This document shows positions 41,367 through 48,697 of a DNA stretch of 54,473 nt, one piece after another. The stretch spans positions 1 to 54,473 of the IMG/VR virus record IMGVR_UViG_3300030060_004062; one strand, 5' to 3'. The DNA is from a virus. The notes beneath the pieces are model-generated. The model worked only from the letters and a program-made list of their open reading frames with translations. It did not search any database and was not told where the DNA came from. The position numbers and the translations under genes are program-made. The stretch's first letter is position 1, and every line of letters begins with the position of its first letter.

Positions 41367-41839
41367 AAATTTGCACAATAGGCTACTGCCATACCCACCA
41401 TGTCTTTCGGGTTTAGTTCCTCAAACATCTCAGATGTCATTGGAACCTCACCTTCCACCAAGGCAAGAGGTGCATTCTTAAATGTCACCATTTTCTTGAA
41501 GTTATGAACGAAAGCAGAACGATCAACCGATGAAACCTTTAAGGCAACATCAATCATATCTTTCATATCTTCCGATTCAAGCTTGTGATCATCCTCTGTT
41601 CGATCAGTGAACTTTTTAACCTCTTCGCCGGTTTCTTCTTTTTGTTTTCTTTCTTCACTGACCTTGCGCATGTCGAAGAACGCCTTGGTAATGGCGCACT
41701 CAAGCTTATCCGCATACTCAAAATGTTTGCCGTTAAACTCAGAAAGCTCAACAAACTCAACTTCCCGAAAATCACCTTTTACCGGCATTTTAACGGGACG
41801 TTTAAGCGTATAGATCATTTTACCATCAATATGTGACAT
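41288..41839 (-). CDS. tail assembly chaperone, Mu gp41-like
   Basis: The 183-residue acidic protein (MSHIDGKMIYTLKRPVKMPVK...) has the usual FVELSEFNGKHFEYADKLECAITKAFF core. It holds the tape measure during tail assembly. A downstream -1 frame makes the longer variant. Confidence 0.85.
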   Translation of the reverse strand: MSHIDGKMIYTLKRPVKMPVKGDFREVEFVELSEFNGKHFEYADKLECAITKAFFDMRKVSEERKQKEETGEEVKKFTDRTEDDHKLESEDMKDMIDVALKVSSVDRSAFVHNFKKMVTFKNAPLALVEGEVPMTSEMFEELNPKDMVGMAVAYCANFTIGLDFLDESGSNTSMTQSTERKAL

Positions 41840-41864
41840 AGTGGTTTCCTGCCTTTATGTCTGA

Positions 41865-42251
41865 TTAGCCGATTTGAATCGGATTGCCTTTGAACTCAAG
41901 CGGAATATCACCGTCTGAAGTAAGGCTCATTTCTGGATCGTTCGAGAGGGACGCGGTAGACATGTTCATTTGAATTCCGCTATCCACATACTGGATTACC
42001 AATTCGCCCGGAGTAGATTTCCATGCGGCGATTTTTCCAGCAGAATCCGACGTGTTAGGCAGGGAAAAGTTAATTGCCCCCACCTTTGTCTCAGCATTTA
42101 CAGAGTGAACCGTTTCAATGCTGTCGCCGCCGCCAGATGTTGACCGAACGTTAGTTTCACCAAAACCACCAGTTACCATAAGGGTGTTGGGGATGATGTA
42201 AACAGTTTCGCCATTAACTCGGACGGAGCCGTTAGATAGTGCTTTTGACAT
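41865..42251 (-). CDS. tail tube protein, Mu gp40-like
   Basis: ATG 42251 (MSKALSNGSVRVNGETVYIIPN) is preceded by AGGTGA. The 128-residue beta-rich protein has VTGGFGETNVRSTSGGGDSIETVHS and KVGAINFSLPNTSD, typical of contractile tail tubes. Confidence 0.88.
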   Translation of the reverse strand: MSKALSNGSVRVNGETVYIIPNTLMVTGGFGETNVRSTSGGGDSIETVHSVNAETKVGAINFSLPNTSDSAGKIAAWKSTPGELVIQYVDSGIQMNMSTASLSNDPEMSLTSDGDIPLEFKGNPIQIG

Positions 42252-42262
42252 ACCCAATCACC

Positions 42263-43867
42263 TTACAGAGTAATAGTTGTTGAGCTTGACCTGATATCAA
42301 AATCAAGCGCCAAGTTGTAGTTAACGTCACGAATCTGAGTGACAATCGGAAGCGGCCCGTTAATCGCAACAGAGCCGGTTGCAAGCGTTACATCAATCGT
42401 TGTGTTGTCGCTGAAATACTTTACAGCAGCCTGACCAGCCTGAACTAGAACGTTTGCCGCAAGAACTTGGTAGATATCCAGAAGATCGGCACGAATTGAG
42501 TTTTCGTTTTCAATCGACCGACCCGGAACCAGATCACCTTGAGTCAAGCGTGATTGCGAGTAGTTAGACTTCAAAACGTTAAAGAAAATCTCACGGCAAA
42601 CCGAACCGGTGCGAACATAGTTCAGATACAAGAAGCTATCGTTTGCATTGCCAGCCGCATCAGTGGTGCGGGTAGTAACAACCGGACCCATGATCATCGT
42701 ATTCAGAGCGCGGTTAACACCAAACGTTGTAAAACCAGCGTTCTCAAGCTCAACCTGTTCAGTCGCGGTGTACAGGTTCGTTGGTGACGTTACCGGAGCA
42801 TTCGCAAGCGGGGTATTAAAGTACGGCAGGGAAGCCAAAGCTGGTCCACCAGTCGCATCATTCGGTGCATTTGATGCCGTGATACGATCCGCAATCTGCG
42901 ATCCAGTCGAAAGCCGCTTGTCATCAACCGACATAAAGTAGGTCAAAATCCAGTCAGCAGGCTGTAGTATTGCGGGGCCTTTATGCGTTGCGGTGTCAAG
43001 CTTGTTGTTGCCGCCTACAACCAATGACTGGTCGTTAAGCGATGCAACCTTGGACTTGGCATTTGCTACCGTTGCGCTGAATCCGTGGAAAACAACGCCA
43101 TCCATAATCTGATTGGAAGCGTTGAACCGTGCGCTGAAATAGTCAGTAGCGGTGTCAAGGTCAGAAGTCCAACCTTCAGGCCAGCTTACAGAGGTGTAGC
43201 GGATGCCTTCGATGACGTCAAACACACCGGTAAATGATGGATCAGTAGAACCACCGGCCCAACCTGTCAGCGTGGCAGTTACACCAGCAACAGAATTATC
43301 TACGTTCTCGTATTTCAGGCCGTAGGTGTTGCCTAGTGATCCGACATCATCAGCCGTTAGTGTTAGCGTTCCGGTAGCATTTGACGCAGTGAAAGGCACG
43401 TAATCAAGCGCATCGAATGCAGCATCAACAGCAGCCGCGATTTCCGTTGCCGTGTCGCCAGTCGTTACAGATACATCAACTTGGAACTGAGTCTGATCAA
43501 CTGCGGTGATACGCAAAGTGCCATCAGAAGTCGCAGTGCCAGAAAATGCAATTTCAGCGGTTGCCGCTACGCCTGAACCATTCGGATCAAGTGAAATGAC
43601 ATCAAGCTTCGGAATAACAACAGAATTGTCTTTGTTAACACCAAGGAACCAGTTATTGATTCGATGATACGCCTCATCCTCACCAAAAGCGGCGCGGACT
43701 TGGGCGCGTGTCATAAGGTGAACATCGGTAACGAGCGCACCAGATGTAGCAGAGCCACCCGTGCCCGTCTGGCATACGATAAGGCTCTTACGATCCTCAA
43801 ACGCATCTACCAGAGGTGCCTGGAGTAGCTGAATATTTCCGCGGGGATTACTTGAGGGTGAACCCAT
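42263..43867 (-). CDS. tail sheath protein, Mu gp39-like
   Basis: The 534-residue sheath has VVIPKLDVISLDPN, an inserted domain TATSDGTLRITAVDQTQFQV, the middle RIGDRI-like region (SQIADRITASNAPND), and the C-terminal LNYVRTGSVCREIFFNVLKSNYSQSRL and QAAVKYFSDNTTIDV typical of sheaths. It contracts to drive the tube through the envelope. Confidence 0.92.
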   Translation of the reverse strand: MGSPSSNPRGNIQLLQAPLVDAFEDRKSLIVCQTGTGGSATSGALVTDVHLMTRAQVRAAFGEDEAYHRINNWFLGVNKDNSVVIPKLDVISLDPNGSGVAATAEIAFSGTATSDGTLRITAVDQTQFQVDVSVTTGDTATEIAAAVDAAFDALDYVPFTASNATGTLTLTADDVGSLGNTYGLKYENVDNSVAGVTATLTGWAGGSTDPSFTGVFDVIEGIRYTSVSWPEGWTSDLDTATDYFSARFNASNQIMDGVVFHGFSATVANAKSKVASLNDQSLVVGGNNKLDTATHKGPAILQPADWILTYFMSVDDKRLSTGSQIADRITASNAPNDATGGPALASLPYFNTPLANAPVTSPTNLYTATEQVELENAGFTTFGVNRALNTMIMGPVVTTRTTDAAGNANDSFLYLNYVRTGSVCREIFFNVLKSNYSQSRLTQGDLVPGRSIENENSIRADLLDIYQVLAANVLVQAGQAAVKYFSDNTTIDVTLATGSVAINGPLPIVTQIRDVNYNLALDFDIRSSSTTITL

Positions 43868-44070
43868 TACGAATCAGCCTTCTTTTTAGTAGTTACAGAC
43901 TTAACAACTTCAACAGCGCCATCCATACCGGCATCCCGCAGGCGGTTGCGCCAATAGCGATCTAGCGGAACACCGTCTTTGTCCGCCTTTACCATGATTG
44001 TTGATCCGGGCTTTACACCGTTCAAAATCACGTCACTCTTGTTGACAAGAGTAATTGTGTTTTGCTTCAT
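43867..44070 (-). CDS. DUF2635 protein, Mu gp38-like
   Basis: I choose ATG 44070 (MKQNTITLVNKSDVILNGVKPGS), because the family starts here; the frame is open from 44160. The 67-residue product has PLDRYWRNRLRDAGMDGAVEVV. It precedes the sheath exactly as in Mu. Confidence 0.8.
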   Translation of the reverse strand: MKQNTITLVNKSDVILNGVKPGSTIMVKADKDGVPLDRYWRNRLRDAGMDGAVEVVKSVTTKKKADS

Positions 44071-44131
44071 TGATTTGTTCTCATATGCGGAGATCATTGC
44101 GCAATGTTCTCTTTTCGTTTCAATCCACAGC

Positions 44132-44160
44132 ATTATGAAGCACAAAAGAAGAACATTCAA
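44132..44160 (-). promoter_or_regulatory. tail-operon promoter
   Basis: TTGAAT (44155-44160), a 17-nt spacer and CATAAT (44132-44137). It starts the long tail operon. It lacks the shared dyad, so it probably belongs to a different expression class. Confidence 0.6.
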
Positions 44161-44188
44161 TAATTTGTTTGATTGTGTGATTTTTCTG

Positions 44189-44217
44189 TTGACAGGTTAC
44201 GTTTATTGCCGTATGTT
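44189..44217 (+). promoter_or_regulatory. plus-strand promoter with TTACG-N8-CGTA dyad
   Basis: TTGACA (44189-44194), 17-nt spacer and TATGTT (44212-44217), with TTACG-N8-CGTA at 44197-44213. It faces away from the tail operon, and a terminator follows 130 nt later. Confidence 0.75.
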
Positions 44218-44223
44218 TATGTC

Positions 44224-44378
44224 GGATAGAAAGTCGTGATAAACGTTCGTTTAAAGTTGGCATGGCAACTATACTGGTGATGTGTGTGACGCTGAGTTTT
44301 TCACGATAATTTCATACAGCTAATTACCAGACCAGAGATAGGCCCTCTTCGGAGGGTCTTTTCTTTTGGATGTAAATG
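44224..44378 (+). ncRNA. candidate orphan small RNA
   Basis: The promoter above and the terminator (GGCCCTC-TTCG-GAGGGTC then TTTTCTTTT, 44348-44378) define a ~155-nt RNA. No convincing ORF lies inside; the best is 15 codons without a ribosome binding site. It is on the strand opposite to all neighbouring genes, and lies upstream of the tail operon promoter. Confidence 0.55.
44348..44378 (+). terminator. terminator of the orphan plus-strand RNA
   Basis: GGCCCTC-TTCG-GAGGGTC forms a 7-bp stem with one G-U, followed by TTTTCTTTT. Confidence 0.85.
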
Positions 44379-44380
44379 TA

Positions 44381-44392
44381 ATGTTATAACAT
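44381..44392. promoter_or_regulatory. 12-bp perfect palindrome
   Basis: ATGTTATAACAT directly follows the terminator. It could be an operator. Chance cannot be excluded in AT-rich DNA. Confidence 0.35.
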
Positions 44393-44399
44393 AACACTT

Positions 44400-44879
44400 T
44401 TTGATTCAGATACTATTAACCGCCTTTTCTCCCTGCAATCTTAAAGAAATTACCGTTCTTTTTTGCAGTCTCAGACCACGAGAAGCCATAAGGCCGGATA
44501 CTTCGTTTCCCTTTTGCGCCAGTGTGACGCATCGCAAGGCTTACCTTCCTCACGAACTCCCATGTCCCTTAAGCGGATCGGACAAATCCTAGATAGATTA
44601 TTCCCCGTGGTCAGTGGGGTGGAACTCTACCTAGAAAGCAAAATCCCCCGGTGGTGCCGGTTTGCAGGTTCCCGTTGCTGGCAAGCAGAGCGGAATTTAA
44701 TTGTCATCTTGTTTAGCATCGCGACGACCAAACGATATGGGAAAGTTTTTATAGATAAAATGACGATACAAGTTGAAATTATAGATAATTCTGGTATCTT
44801 CATTTTTACAGACGCGGAAACAACCGTTCCAAAAACCGTGTCTGTCTGGCGGCACGATGTTGATAGCATCTGTCGCCGC
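44400..44879 (-). ncRNA. candidate structured RNA, second in this island
   Basis: No frame on either strand of this ~480-nt stretch resembles a known protein. On the minus strand it folds well: TAGGTAGA/TCTATCTA encloses CCCC/GGGG, and the loop GACCACG (44606-44612) can pair with CGTGGTC (44474-44480) as a pseudoknot. TTGCG/CGCAA and CTGCAA/TTGCAG hairpins follow. The outer helix keeps a G-U on the minus strand but would have an A-C mismatch on the plus strand, so minus is favoured. A promoter TTGATT (44909-44914), 17 nt, TATAAA (44886-44891) is suitably placed. It is not a class I can name. Confidence 0.4.
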
Positions 44880-44889
44880 TTTCTTTTTA
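44849..44889 (+). terminator. plus-strand terminator-like hairpin
   Basis: GCGGC/GCCGC with an inner GATG/CATC stem is followed by TTTCTTTTT on the plus strand. It overlaps the putative minus-strand promoter and the first stem of the structured RNA, so its role is ambiguous. Confidence 0.5.
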
Positions 44890-44919
44890 TAGGGTGTTTC
44901 TATCTGAAAATCAACCACG

Positions 44920-44956
44920 AAAAAAGGCAGCGCTTCGAACACTGCCTTTTACTTTT
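44920..44956. terminator. bidirectional terminator
   Basis: AAAAGGCAG and CTGCCTTTT pair around CGCTTCGAACA. The minus strand ends in TTTTTT and the plus strand in TTTTACTTTT. Confidence 0.8.
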
Positions 44957-44978
44957 AGGGTCGGTAATGATTCCAATC

Positions 44979-45043
44979 TAAATCAAAACGACCATCAATC
45001 TCCAATGACTTATATAAAGTACTTAATTTCCAACAAAGAATCA
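44979..45043 (-). other. short unassigned frame between two terminators
   Basis: On the minus strand a frame reads LILCWKLSTLYKSLEIDGRFDLDWNHYRP and stops just before the bidirectional terminator. It begins in the T-tract of the previous terminator with no ATG. It may be the 3' remnant of a gene. Confidence 0.3.
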
Positions 45044-45044
45044 A

Positions 45045-45076
45045 CAAAAAAAAAGCCCCGCTATTGCGAGGCTAAA
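45045..45076 (-). terminator. terminator overlapping the 45061 stop
   Basis: On the minus strand GCCTCGC-AATA-GCGGGGC is followed by nine T. The stop codon lies in the loop. Confidence 0.9.
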
Positions 45077-45258
45077 CGTCTTGCTATTGTTTCAAATGGC
45101 TCTGGATCGTGACCAGTTACCTTATACCACGTTTCGCTTGTCCAGTTATAGTTAGGCATTACAGACTTTACTACTCCGTAGAATGTTCCTTGTGCAAGCT
45201 TAACTGATACCTTATCTCCAACTTTAAATGATCGCATGGATTGGGTGGTTGTCATCAT
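45061..45258 (-). CDS. SH3/KOW-like small protein
   Basis: The 65-residue product has FKVGDKVSVKLAQGTFYGVVKSV, a small SH3-like barrel pattern. It starts in the upstream gene (ATG 45258 or 45255, or ATG 45237) and stops inside its terminator. Function unknown. Confidence 0.55.
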   Translation of the reverse strand: MMTTTQSMRSFKVGDKVSVKLAQGTFYGVVKSVMPNYNWTSETWYKVTGHDPEPFETIARRLASQ

Positions 45259-45430
45259 ACATATCCAGATTAACTGTCACTTCGTACATATCGAACTGAG
45301 CCATTTCATCGGCACGTTTTTTAATGATTTTTTCAAGGTGCGGCGGCAAAGTAGGTTCTTTAACGATAAAACCTTTTTTCTCAAGTTTCTTTTTATTTTT
45401 AAGGCTAACGATAATTGCTTTGGTGTTCAT
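45224..45430 (-). CDS. 68-residue basic hypothetical protein
   Basis: GAGGAG precedes ATG 45430, and a strong promoter lies upstream. The lysine-rich protein (MNTKAIIVSLKNKKKLEKKGF...) is unrecognised. Confidence 0.6.
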   Translation of the reverse strand: MNTKAIIVSLKNKKKLEKKGFIVKEPTLPPHLEKIIKKRADEMAQFDMYEVTVNLDMYDDNHPIHAII

Positions 45431-45459
45431 CTGTCTATCTCCTCTGTGTTGATAAGTAT

Positions 45460-45488
45460 GTTATACGACGTATGGCGAAACATGTCAA
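45460..45488 (-). promoter_or_regulatory. promoter with TTTCG-N8-CGTA dyad
   Basis: TTGACA (45483-45488), 17-nt spacer, TATAAC (45460-45465), with the dyad at 45464-45480. It forms a compact unit with the 45430 and 45258 genes and the terminator at 45045. Confidence 0.85.
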
Positions 45489-45501
45489 CAAGAAAATGCA
45501 T

Positions 45502-45530
45502 AAAAAAGACCGCCCATTTAGAGCGGCCTT
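45502..45530 (-). terminator. terminator of the tRNA-containing unit
   Basis: On the minus strand GGCCGCTC-TAAAT-GGGCGGTC is followed by TTTTTTA. Confidence 0.9.
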
Positions 45531-45536
45531 CTTGCA

Positions 45537-45749
45537 TTAGGCTTTCAGCTTTTCTTGAAGGATATCTAAGAGGCACAAAAGATCGTCAGCGGCTGTTTCG
45601 GCCTCCATCATATCCTCTAGTGCATCAAAAGACTTGTCGCTTTTTTGTTCAGCGTGAAGCGTTCTCAATTGATTTACAGCCTCCGCAATAGAATATGTCA
45701 GAGACTCGGTTTCATCAATTACTCGCTGGGTTATTTCAATCTGTTTCAT
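45537..45749 (-). CDS. 70-residue helical protein
   Basis: ATG 45749 starts MKQIEITQRVIDETESLTYSI; the whole protein is an acidic helix, possibly a coiled coil. It ends next to the terminator. Function unknown. Confidence 0.55.
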   Translation of the reverse strand: MKQIEITQRVIDETESLTYSIAEAVNQLRTLHAEQKSDKSFDALEDMMEAETAADDLLCLLDILQEKLKA

Positions 45750-45760
45750 CACACACAACC

Positions 45761-45997
45761 TCAAAAATGTTTGGCGTGATAAGAGTCAATAGTCTTTCCT
45801 GATTCGCTCATCACGAAAACAGAAAACGCCTCATATTCAAGAAATTCTCCCATATCTTCGTGCAGCACGAGGTTGATTTCACACAGTCCACCAGATGGAG
45901 TCTCAAAAGAAATTGTTCCATTTGGTGTTTTTAGAACGCTGCGTGCTTCCTGAACAAGCTCAAGATTTCCGCAGTGTTTCGTCTTTAGGTACATCAT
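45761..45997 (-). CDS. 78-residue hypothetical protein
   Basis: It follows the tRNA cluster by 27 nt. The protein (MMYLKTKHCGNLELVQEARSVLK...) is a mixed alpha/beta product of unknown role. Confidence 0.55.
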   Translation of the reverse strand: MMYLKTKHCGNLELVQEARSVLKTPNGTISFETPSGGLCEINLVLHEDMGEFLEYEAFSVFVMSESGKTIDSYHAKHF

Positions 45998-46024
45998 GTC
46001 TTTCTACTTTCTTTCTGTCTAAGT

Positions 46025-46098
46025 TGGAGCCACAGGCAGGAATAGAACCTACAAAACCTCACTACAAAAGAGGAGTGATACCATTTCACCACAGTGGC
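46025..46098 (-). tRNA. tRNA-Thr (TGT anticodon), slightly degenerate
   Basis: The 74-nt cloverleaf has acceptor GCCACTG/CTGTGGC (one T-T mismatch), D-arm GTGA/TCAC, anticodon arm CCTCT/TGAGG with loop TTTGTAG, T-arm GTAGG/CCTGC and encoded CCA. The discriminator is U73, which is more usual for tRNA-Gly; Thr normally has A73. It may be decaying or may have changed anticodon. Confidence 0.8.
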
Positions 46099-46100
46099 AT

Positions 46101-46176
46101 TGGTCTAGGTGGCAGGACTTGAACCTGCGGCCTCTGGTTTCCAAAACCAGAGCTCTACCAACTGAGCTACACCTAG
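46101..46176 (-). tRNA. tRNA-Pro (TGG anticodon)
   Basis: The 76-nt cloverleaf is perfect: acceptor CTAGGTG/CACCTAG, D-arm GCTC/GAGC, anticodon stem CTGGT/ACCAG with loop TTTGGAA, T-arm GCAGG/CCTGC and encoded CCA. Only 2 nt separate it from the neighbouring tRNAs. Confidence 0.93.
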
Positions 46177-46178
46177 TT

Positions 46179-46253
<75 letters not shown>

Positions 46254-46383
46254 ATAAATTAAATGGTGGGGCGCAACCAAATAGTCACCCCCACCCAAAA
46301 GCCGAATACAAAACAGGGTTGGAAACCTGAAATGTTTTGGTTGTTGTACCTATCATCGCAATGAAAGGCGAACTTCCCCGGCA

Positions 46384-46788
46384 CTATTTCGTCAATTCTT
46401 CCAGATCACCACGAAAGTCAATATATGGGATGATTGATTGCGGCTTGAAGGTTACACGGTAATGGTACTCGCTAACACTTGCAGAATCAACCTGCTCAGC
46501 AAATTATGTTACGTTGTCAGAAAGGCCAAGAAAGTTCTTCTTGTACTGACCGGGCCCAGTCTTGCAAGTCACGGTCAACTGACCTGATTTGTCGTAATTT
46601 CCAAGAGAGCACTTGCCCTCCATTACAAGCATATACTCGCTTGTGATCCCATTGTAGAACACAATGCGACGATCAATCTCAAAGTTGTCAGCAGCTTTTG
46701 ACAGGTTACTTGATGCAATGTCAGCGTCATTACACGCGGAAAGGCCAATAGCCACCAATGGAACAGCAAGAAATTTAAGTTTATTCAT
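46384..46788 (-). pseudogene. phage beta-sandwich lipoprotein gene with in-frame TAA
   Basis: ATG 46788 follows AAGGAG. The N-terminus MNKLKFLAVPLVAIGLSAC ends in a lipobox (LSAC), then DNFEIDRRIVFYNGITSEYML and GPGQYKKNFLGLSDNVT. TAA at 46504-46506 follows, but the same frame continues for 39 codons (FAEQVDSASVSEYHYRVTF... RGDLEELTK) to TAG. From memory the intact family reads LSDNVTYF here, so TAA seems to replace a Tyr codon. The family is often annotated as a phage beta-sandwich lipoprotein, probably for superinfection exclusion. It lies between the large RNA and the tRNAs. Confidence 0.75.
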
Positions 46789-46805
46789 CTCATTCTCCTT
46801 TATTT

Positions 46806-47479
46806 CGATCACCCCAACACCAAGCAGAATCTAGAATACTTGATGTCACCATGTTGATTCATGTGTTGCCCACTTATCAGGGGTGTATTTGAAGTGAGGC
46901 GTTCGGCCTTCCAAGGAGCGTCCTCTGTATTTTTACATACTCGACCACTATCCGAACCTGCTTTTTCGAGTGTTTCCACAGCCTCACAAAAGACAAGACC
47001 CCAAGGGCATGGCGTAGAGCAATCCGGTGCAACTCATACGGCAGGCTAATCCTTCGCCTGATCTTGTCATTTCTAAGGGCGGGTGATGTGGCGTGACCTT
47101 TGCCTATCTGGCTGGTTATTTCCTCACGCTGGACCGGGAATAAACATCTACCCTGCTTGCCAGCACATCAACCCACTACTTAACCCCCATGCACCACAAT
47201 CGGGAGGCATCGGCTGGAACTGTGGAGCTTAATTCTGGCTATGGGATTAACCAGTCAACACCAGCCTGAAACTTAATTCCGCTACGTTACATCACGGCTA
47301 CCACGCATTTCCTTTTATATAGCGGGAACTATGTGCTCCGTGGCCTCCCCCGCTAGATGTTGGATGGTCGCTAACTCCACCTACCTTCGCATTGCCTGAC
47401 TTTCGCCGCATCGGTTTCCCTCTTAAGGGTCTGGAAGGCCATTCACCGTCTACATGAGCTTACATGCTTCAACATCTAA
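46806..47479 (-). ncRNA. large structured RNA, GOLLD/ROOL-like
   Basis: About 670 nt without a plausible ORF on either strand carry many perfect long-range helices in minus-strand RNA: TAGATGTTG (47470-47478)/47354-47362; 47349-47355/47320-47326; GGGTTGATGTG (47164-47174)/47081-47090; 47062-47068/46992-46998; 46981-46987/46894-46900; and 46952-46957/46901-46906, crossed by 46966-46971/46939-46944 as a pseudoknot. A CAGGC/GCCTG hairpin lies at 47042-47060. It has its own promoter and is followed by a lipoprotein gene and three tRNAs. Size, ornate structure and tRNA context match the giant phage RNAs GOLLD and ROOL. The RNA call is strong; the exact class is not certain. Confidence 0.75.
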
Positions 47480-47484
47480 ACCAA

Positions 47485-47513
47485 CTTTTACGCCATCAAA
47501 CGTTATGCGTCAA
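47485..47513 (-). promoter_or_regulatory. promoter of the large RNA, with AACG-N8-CGTAA dyad
   Basis: TTGACG (47508-47513), 17-nt spacer, TAAAAG (47485-47490), with TAACG-N8-CGTAA at 47488-47505. Transcription would start within a few bases of the first RNA helix. Confidence 0.75.
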
Positions 47514-47590
47514 GAAGTTTTTTGCGTTACTTATAGGTAAAGTTTTGTAGGTAATTCGTGTTTTCTATCAATAATTTACTTGCAGGTAAA

Positions 47591-48697
47591 CTATGGCAGA
47601 GGTTCATCGTCTAGGTCGATTGACGAATCAAGTTCTGACATATCATCGCCGTTCAGGTCCCAATTGGCCACTACATTACGGAAAGCCACATCAGGCTGCA
47701 GTTGCCACCCGTTGCCCTCAAAGGTAATAACTGAAGGTAGCGCAAAGTCGTATACAATCGTGCTGTAGGCATTGTTTCGAATTCCGTTGCCGAACCCATT
47801 AGATACAGGAACGAACTTCTGTTGTGTGTCCGGGTCGGTGAACTCGAAACCAAACAGCGTACTATACAGGGAACGGTAAATTTCAGTGTAGCCTAGTGTC
47901 TTAGCGTCAAAACCTGATGCATCATTCGCGGTCGGAAAAAAAACAACAATCGAAAAGTTCTGGATTAAAATCTGTTTGCCCAAATTCCCCGGATAAAAAG
48001 AGGCCACCGAATCGTTCATAGTGTGGCGGTCTTTTGAAACATCCACGTCAGTAGGGATAACGAACGCCCAAAGAGTGTTTGCGTCCGCTTGTTCCGTATA
48101 CATAGACTGAGCGTGGTCAATTGTTGCAACCCCGGTAACCCTGACAGACCGAACAAGCTCAATGCTGGCAATATCACCAGTCGGGAAAGAAGGATAACCG
48201 CTTACATCAATCGTGAACGTGTTTGCATCTGGAACTGTTGCAACTGTGTGAATGCCAACAAGGCCAGATCGGCCCTCAAGCAAAACACCTGAACCAGTTG
48301 GAAGTGTGTCAATCCCCGATGGAAACTCAATCTCAAACGTGCGACGATTCGGAACCGCAACTATAGTGTGTATTGTGTTCCATACCGATTCGTTGAAACC
48401 ATCAATATCTAGCGTCGTGGAATCAAGTGCTTGCTGTGGAGCTGTAAGATCATGATCGAAGTTTGTTGTAAATCTTACCGTTCCATCTCCATTATCAACC
48501 GCGCTTGCAATGCTATTCTCAAACTTGCCGGATGAAATGACAACCTTTTTACCAACAGTCAATCCGTGGGCGGTAGACGAAACTGTCACAGTTGATCCGT
48601 CTGACGTTGCCGTTCCAGTGAGTGTCACGCTAAACTTGTCAGTGAAAGCAGGCAAATAGCTGCGCATGTGATTCACTATATCATTTGGACTGATCAT
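47591..48697 (-). CDS. tail terminator-like protein with inserted beta domains
   Basis: The 368-residue protein starts MISPNDIVNHMRSYLPAFTDKF and ends with a part like tail terminators (LWAFVIPTDVDVSKDRHT... LGKQILIQNFSIVVFFPT). In between are two or three beta modules with STAHGLTVGKKVVISSG-type motifs, the same kind as in the J protein. It takes the place of Mu gp37. The terminator role is inferred from position between neck and sheath genes. Confidence 0.65.
   Translation of the reverse strand: MISPNDIVNHMRSYLPAFTDKFSVTLTGTATSDGSTVTVSSTAHGLTVGKKVVISSGKFENSIASAVDNGDGTVRFTTNFDHDLTAPQQALDSTTLDIDGFNESVWNTIHTIVAVPNRRTFEIEFPSGIDTLPTGSGVLLEGRSGLVGIHTVATVPDANTFTIDVSGYPSFPTGDIASIELVRSVRVTGVATIDHAQSMYTEQADANTLWAFVIPTDVDVSKDRHTMNDSVASFYPGNLGKQILIQNFSIVVFFPTANDASGFDAKTLGYTEIYRSLYSTLFGFEFTDPDTQQKFVPVSNGFGNGIRNNAYSTIVYDFALPSVITFEGNGWQLQPDVAFRNVVANWDLNGDDMSELDSSIDLDDEPLP

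Noticed and set aside
44463-44981. 172-codon plus-strand ORF
   Set aside because: It lies over the structured RNA region, runs through two terminator hairpins, has no family resemblance and no promoter or ribosome binding site.
46861-47049. 62-codon plus-strand ORF inside the large RNA
   Set aside because: It overlaps paired RNA segments on the other strand and has no protein-like features.
47149-47166. Shared 13-mer TGCTGGCAAGCAG between the two RNA regions
   Set aside because: A 13-nt match between two places in 54 kb is expected by chance.
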